64,000 nt of DNA, taken from contig CM067568.1 of NCBI GenBank assembly GCA_034336665.1, positions 12,867,983 through 12,931,982 on the forward strand. The letters run 5' to 3'. The position numbers and the translations under genes are program-made. Numbering within the stretch: the first letter of the stretch is position 1; every line of letters begins with the position of its first letter. Below, piece by piece: positions 62,989 to 64,000 of the stretch. The notes under the pieces were generated by a model. That model did no database searches. It worked only from the letters and a program-made list of their open reading frames with translations, and had not been told where the DNA came from. The DNA is from Luscinia megarhynchos (lineage: Eukaryota > Chordata > Aves > Passeriformes > Turdidae).

Positions 62989-63420
62989 TGATGCCCTGAG
63001 AGGCTCCCTAGAACAGAGGCTAGACAGTATTAAAGGAATAAAGTAGGTATTTTATAGAAAGTGCAAGAGCCTGGCTGTGGCTCCACCCAAAGTGGACCCA
63101 AGATGGACTCAGAGTCACACTTTTATAAGTCTTGGTCCATTTACATATTGGGGTTAATTGTGCAATCACAGCTCCAGATTATGAAGTCCCATCCTCCCAG
63201 ATTGCCCTCCTCAATTTGCTGTTGATATTTTTTGGGCCTGAAGCTACAATGGTGTCCTTGGTTCTTGGGTTGAAAAAGGATTGTTTTGTCTGACTGAACT
63301 GTGAAGAGAACTTGCTAACACTTTCTATGAAGTTCAGAGTTATATACTCTGTGTATAACTGTATATACTGTAACACAGTACAGAATCTAGAAAACATGAA
63401 AGTCAAAACTTCAGGCATCA
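62989..63420. mobile_element. Solo-LTR-like element, 432 bp
   Basis: The segment begins TGATGCCCTGAG and ends TTCAGGCATCA, so it has TG...CA ends with a short imperfect inverted repeat (TGATGCC/GGCATCA). It is flanked by CTGC on both sides (62985-62988 and 63421-63424), a possible 4-bp target duplication. On the minus strand CTATAAAATACC (63046-63057) would be a TATA box about 60 nt before the end. This is the layout of a solo long terminal repeat of an endogenous retrovirus; a 4-bp duplication fits class I (gamma-like) elements. No internal viral gene is present next to it. Family and direction are not certain. Confidence 0.5.
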
Positions 63421-64000
63421 CTGCCAACTACCTAATTATTACCTTAAATCACTCCAAACATTTTCCTGGCTATCTTTAGCACTCTGACTTGCACCTCCAT
63501 CATATCCCATCTACATAACACATGAAAGGCATAAGAACAATTCTGTTACGTCAGTCTTTGGCTTTCCTCCATTCTGGGAGACAGACTTCATCTATTAGCA
63601 ATAACTAATTATATTTGTGCTCTACAACACTTCTGTGTTGGATTCCTTATATTTTAAAATTTATAGATAAAATGATGAAGTGATGGAAGCCAGTATCAAC
63701 TATCAACATGAATTCATAATATTAAATTAAAACAAGAAGAGCCAATAAACCAATTCCAATTTTATCTGTTTAATTACAAAGCCTCCATATTTGGCAATTT
63801 CTCAAACACTGTGAATGCTTCAGTTTGTTCTATGCACAGAAGCACTTAACTTCTGTTGATCAGAATGAAAAGCACTAGTTTTACTAGTGGAAAGGAGAAG
63901 TGACTCAGGAGCAACAGCTTCCAGACACCAATAGTATTAACCATATTAATCAAGCTACTGGAATAATTTCAATCATTAGCTCGTTTTCCTGAAGGATCTT

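Larger units (their letters stand above)
41749..64000 (-). other. Large PLEKHA7 intron, partial (over 22 kb)
   Basis: From the acceptor of the WW2 exon to the right edge I find no further PLEKHA7 exon and no other gene. The exons for WW1 and the first half of WW2 should lie further right, so this is read as one intron. It holds four CR1 fragments, a solo-LTR-like element, a dispersed repeat pair, simple repeats and a GC-rich island; these have their own entries. Outside them the sequence is AT-rich with no feature I can support. Confidence 0.7.

Noticed and set aside
62989..63427. Minus-strand 82-codon frame at 63179-63427 as a gene
   Set aside because: It falls inside the solo-LTR-like element and has no recognisable protein content.
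1..64000. PLEKHA5 or PLEKHA6 instead of PLEKHA7
   Set aside because: The PH-domain insert, QAIRRNPNVPVIVRGWLHKQ, MGYMTHTVSAPSLHGKS and the LHRQMDQY coiled-coil block fit PLEKHA7; the PLEKHA5 sequence I recall differs clearly in the same places.

Overview
This window looks like bird nuclear DNA. It is AT-rich and intron-dominated, and it carries several CR1 LINE fragments of the type common in bird and reptile genomes. Its one recognisable gene is an ordinary spliced vertebrate gene. I see no prokaryotic operon, no CRISPR array, no rRNA, and no tRNA that I could support.

The gene is PLEKHA7 (pleckstrin homology domain containing family A member 7) on the minus strand. Fourteen constitutive coding exons can be placed to the base between 41748 (5' side) and 1119 (3' side), and one extra in-frame exon (9379-9498) probably acts as a cassette. 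The reading frame stays open through every junction. The 14 exons give 2200 nt, that is one nucleotide completing a split codon plus 733 codons; the cassette adds 40 codons. In transcript order the exons encode the second half of WW domain 2, a linker, the PH domain (four exons), a long charged linker, the region that in mammals is reported to bind p120-catenin, and the first part of the coiled coil. The first WW domain and the start codon lie beyond the right edge. The rest of the coiled coil, the proline-rich region and the C-terminus lie beyond the left edge.

Layout: 1-9.5 kb holds the coiled-coil exons and the cassette. 9.8-12.5 kb holds the serine/proline-rich region. 17.6-20.1 kb holds the charged linker and the last PH exon. 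26.2-29.5 kb holds the front of the PH domain. 34.3 kb holds a linker exon. 41.7 kb holds the WW2 exon. From 41.75 kb to the right edge there is 22 kb without a recognisable exon, read as one large PLEKHA7 intron. That intron carries most of the transposon remains: four CR1 pieces, a solo-LTR-like element with a 4-bp target duplication, a short dispersed repeat pair and an unexplained GC-rich stop-poor island near 51.3-52.0 kb.

The most useful observations are: a GC-AG intron after the last PH exon, forced by the reading frame; the unlisted 120-nt cassette exon; a duplicated splice donor at the coiled-coil exon near 1.1 kb; a U-rich tandem repeat just downstream of the donor of the smallest exon; a tandem-duplicated beta-strand motif inside the PH domain; and the GC-rich island. 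I found nothing that looks like a wholly new biological system.
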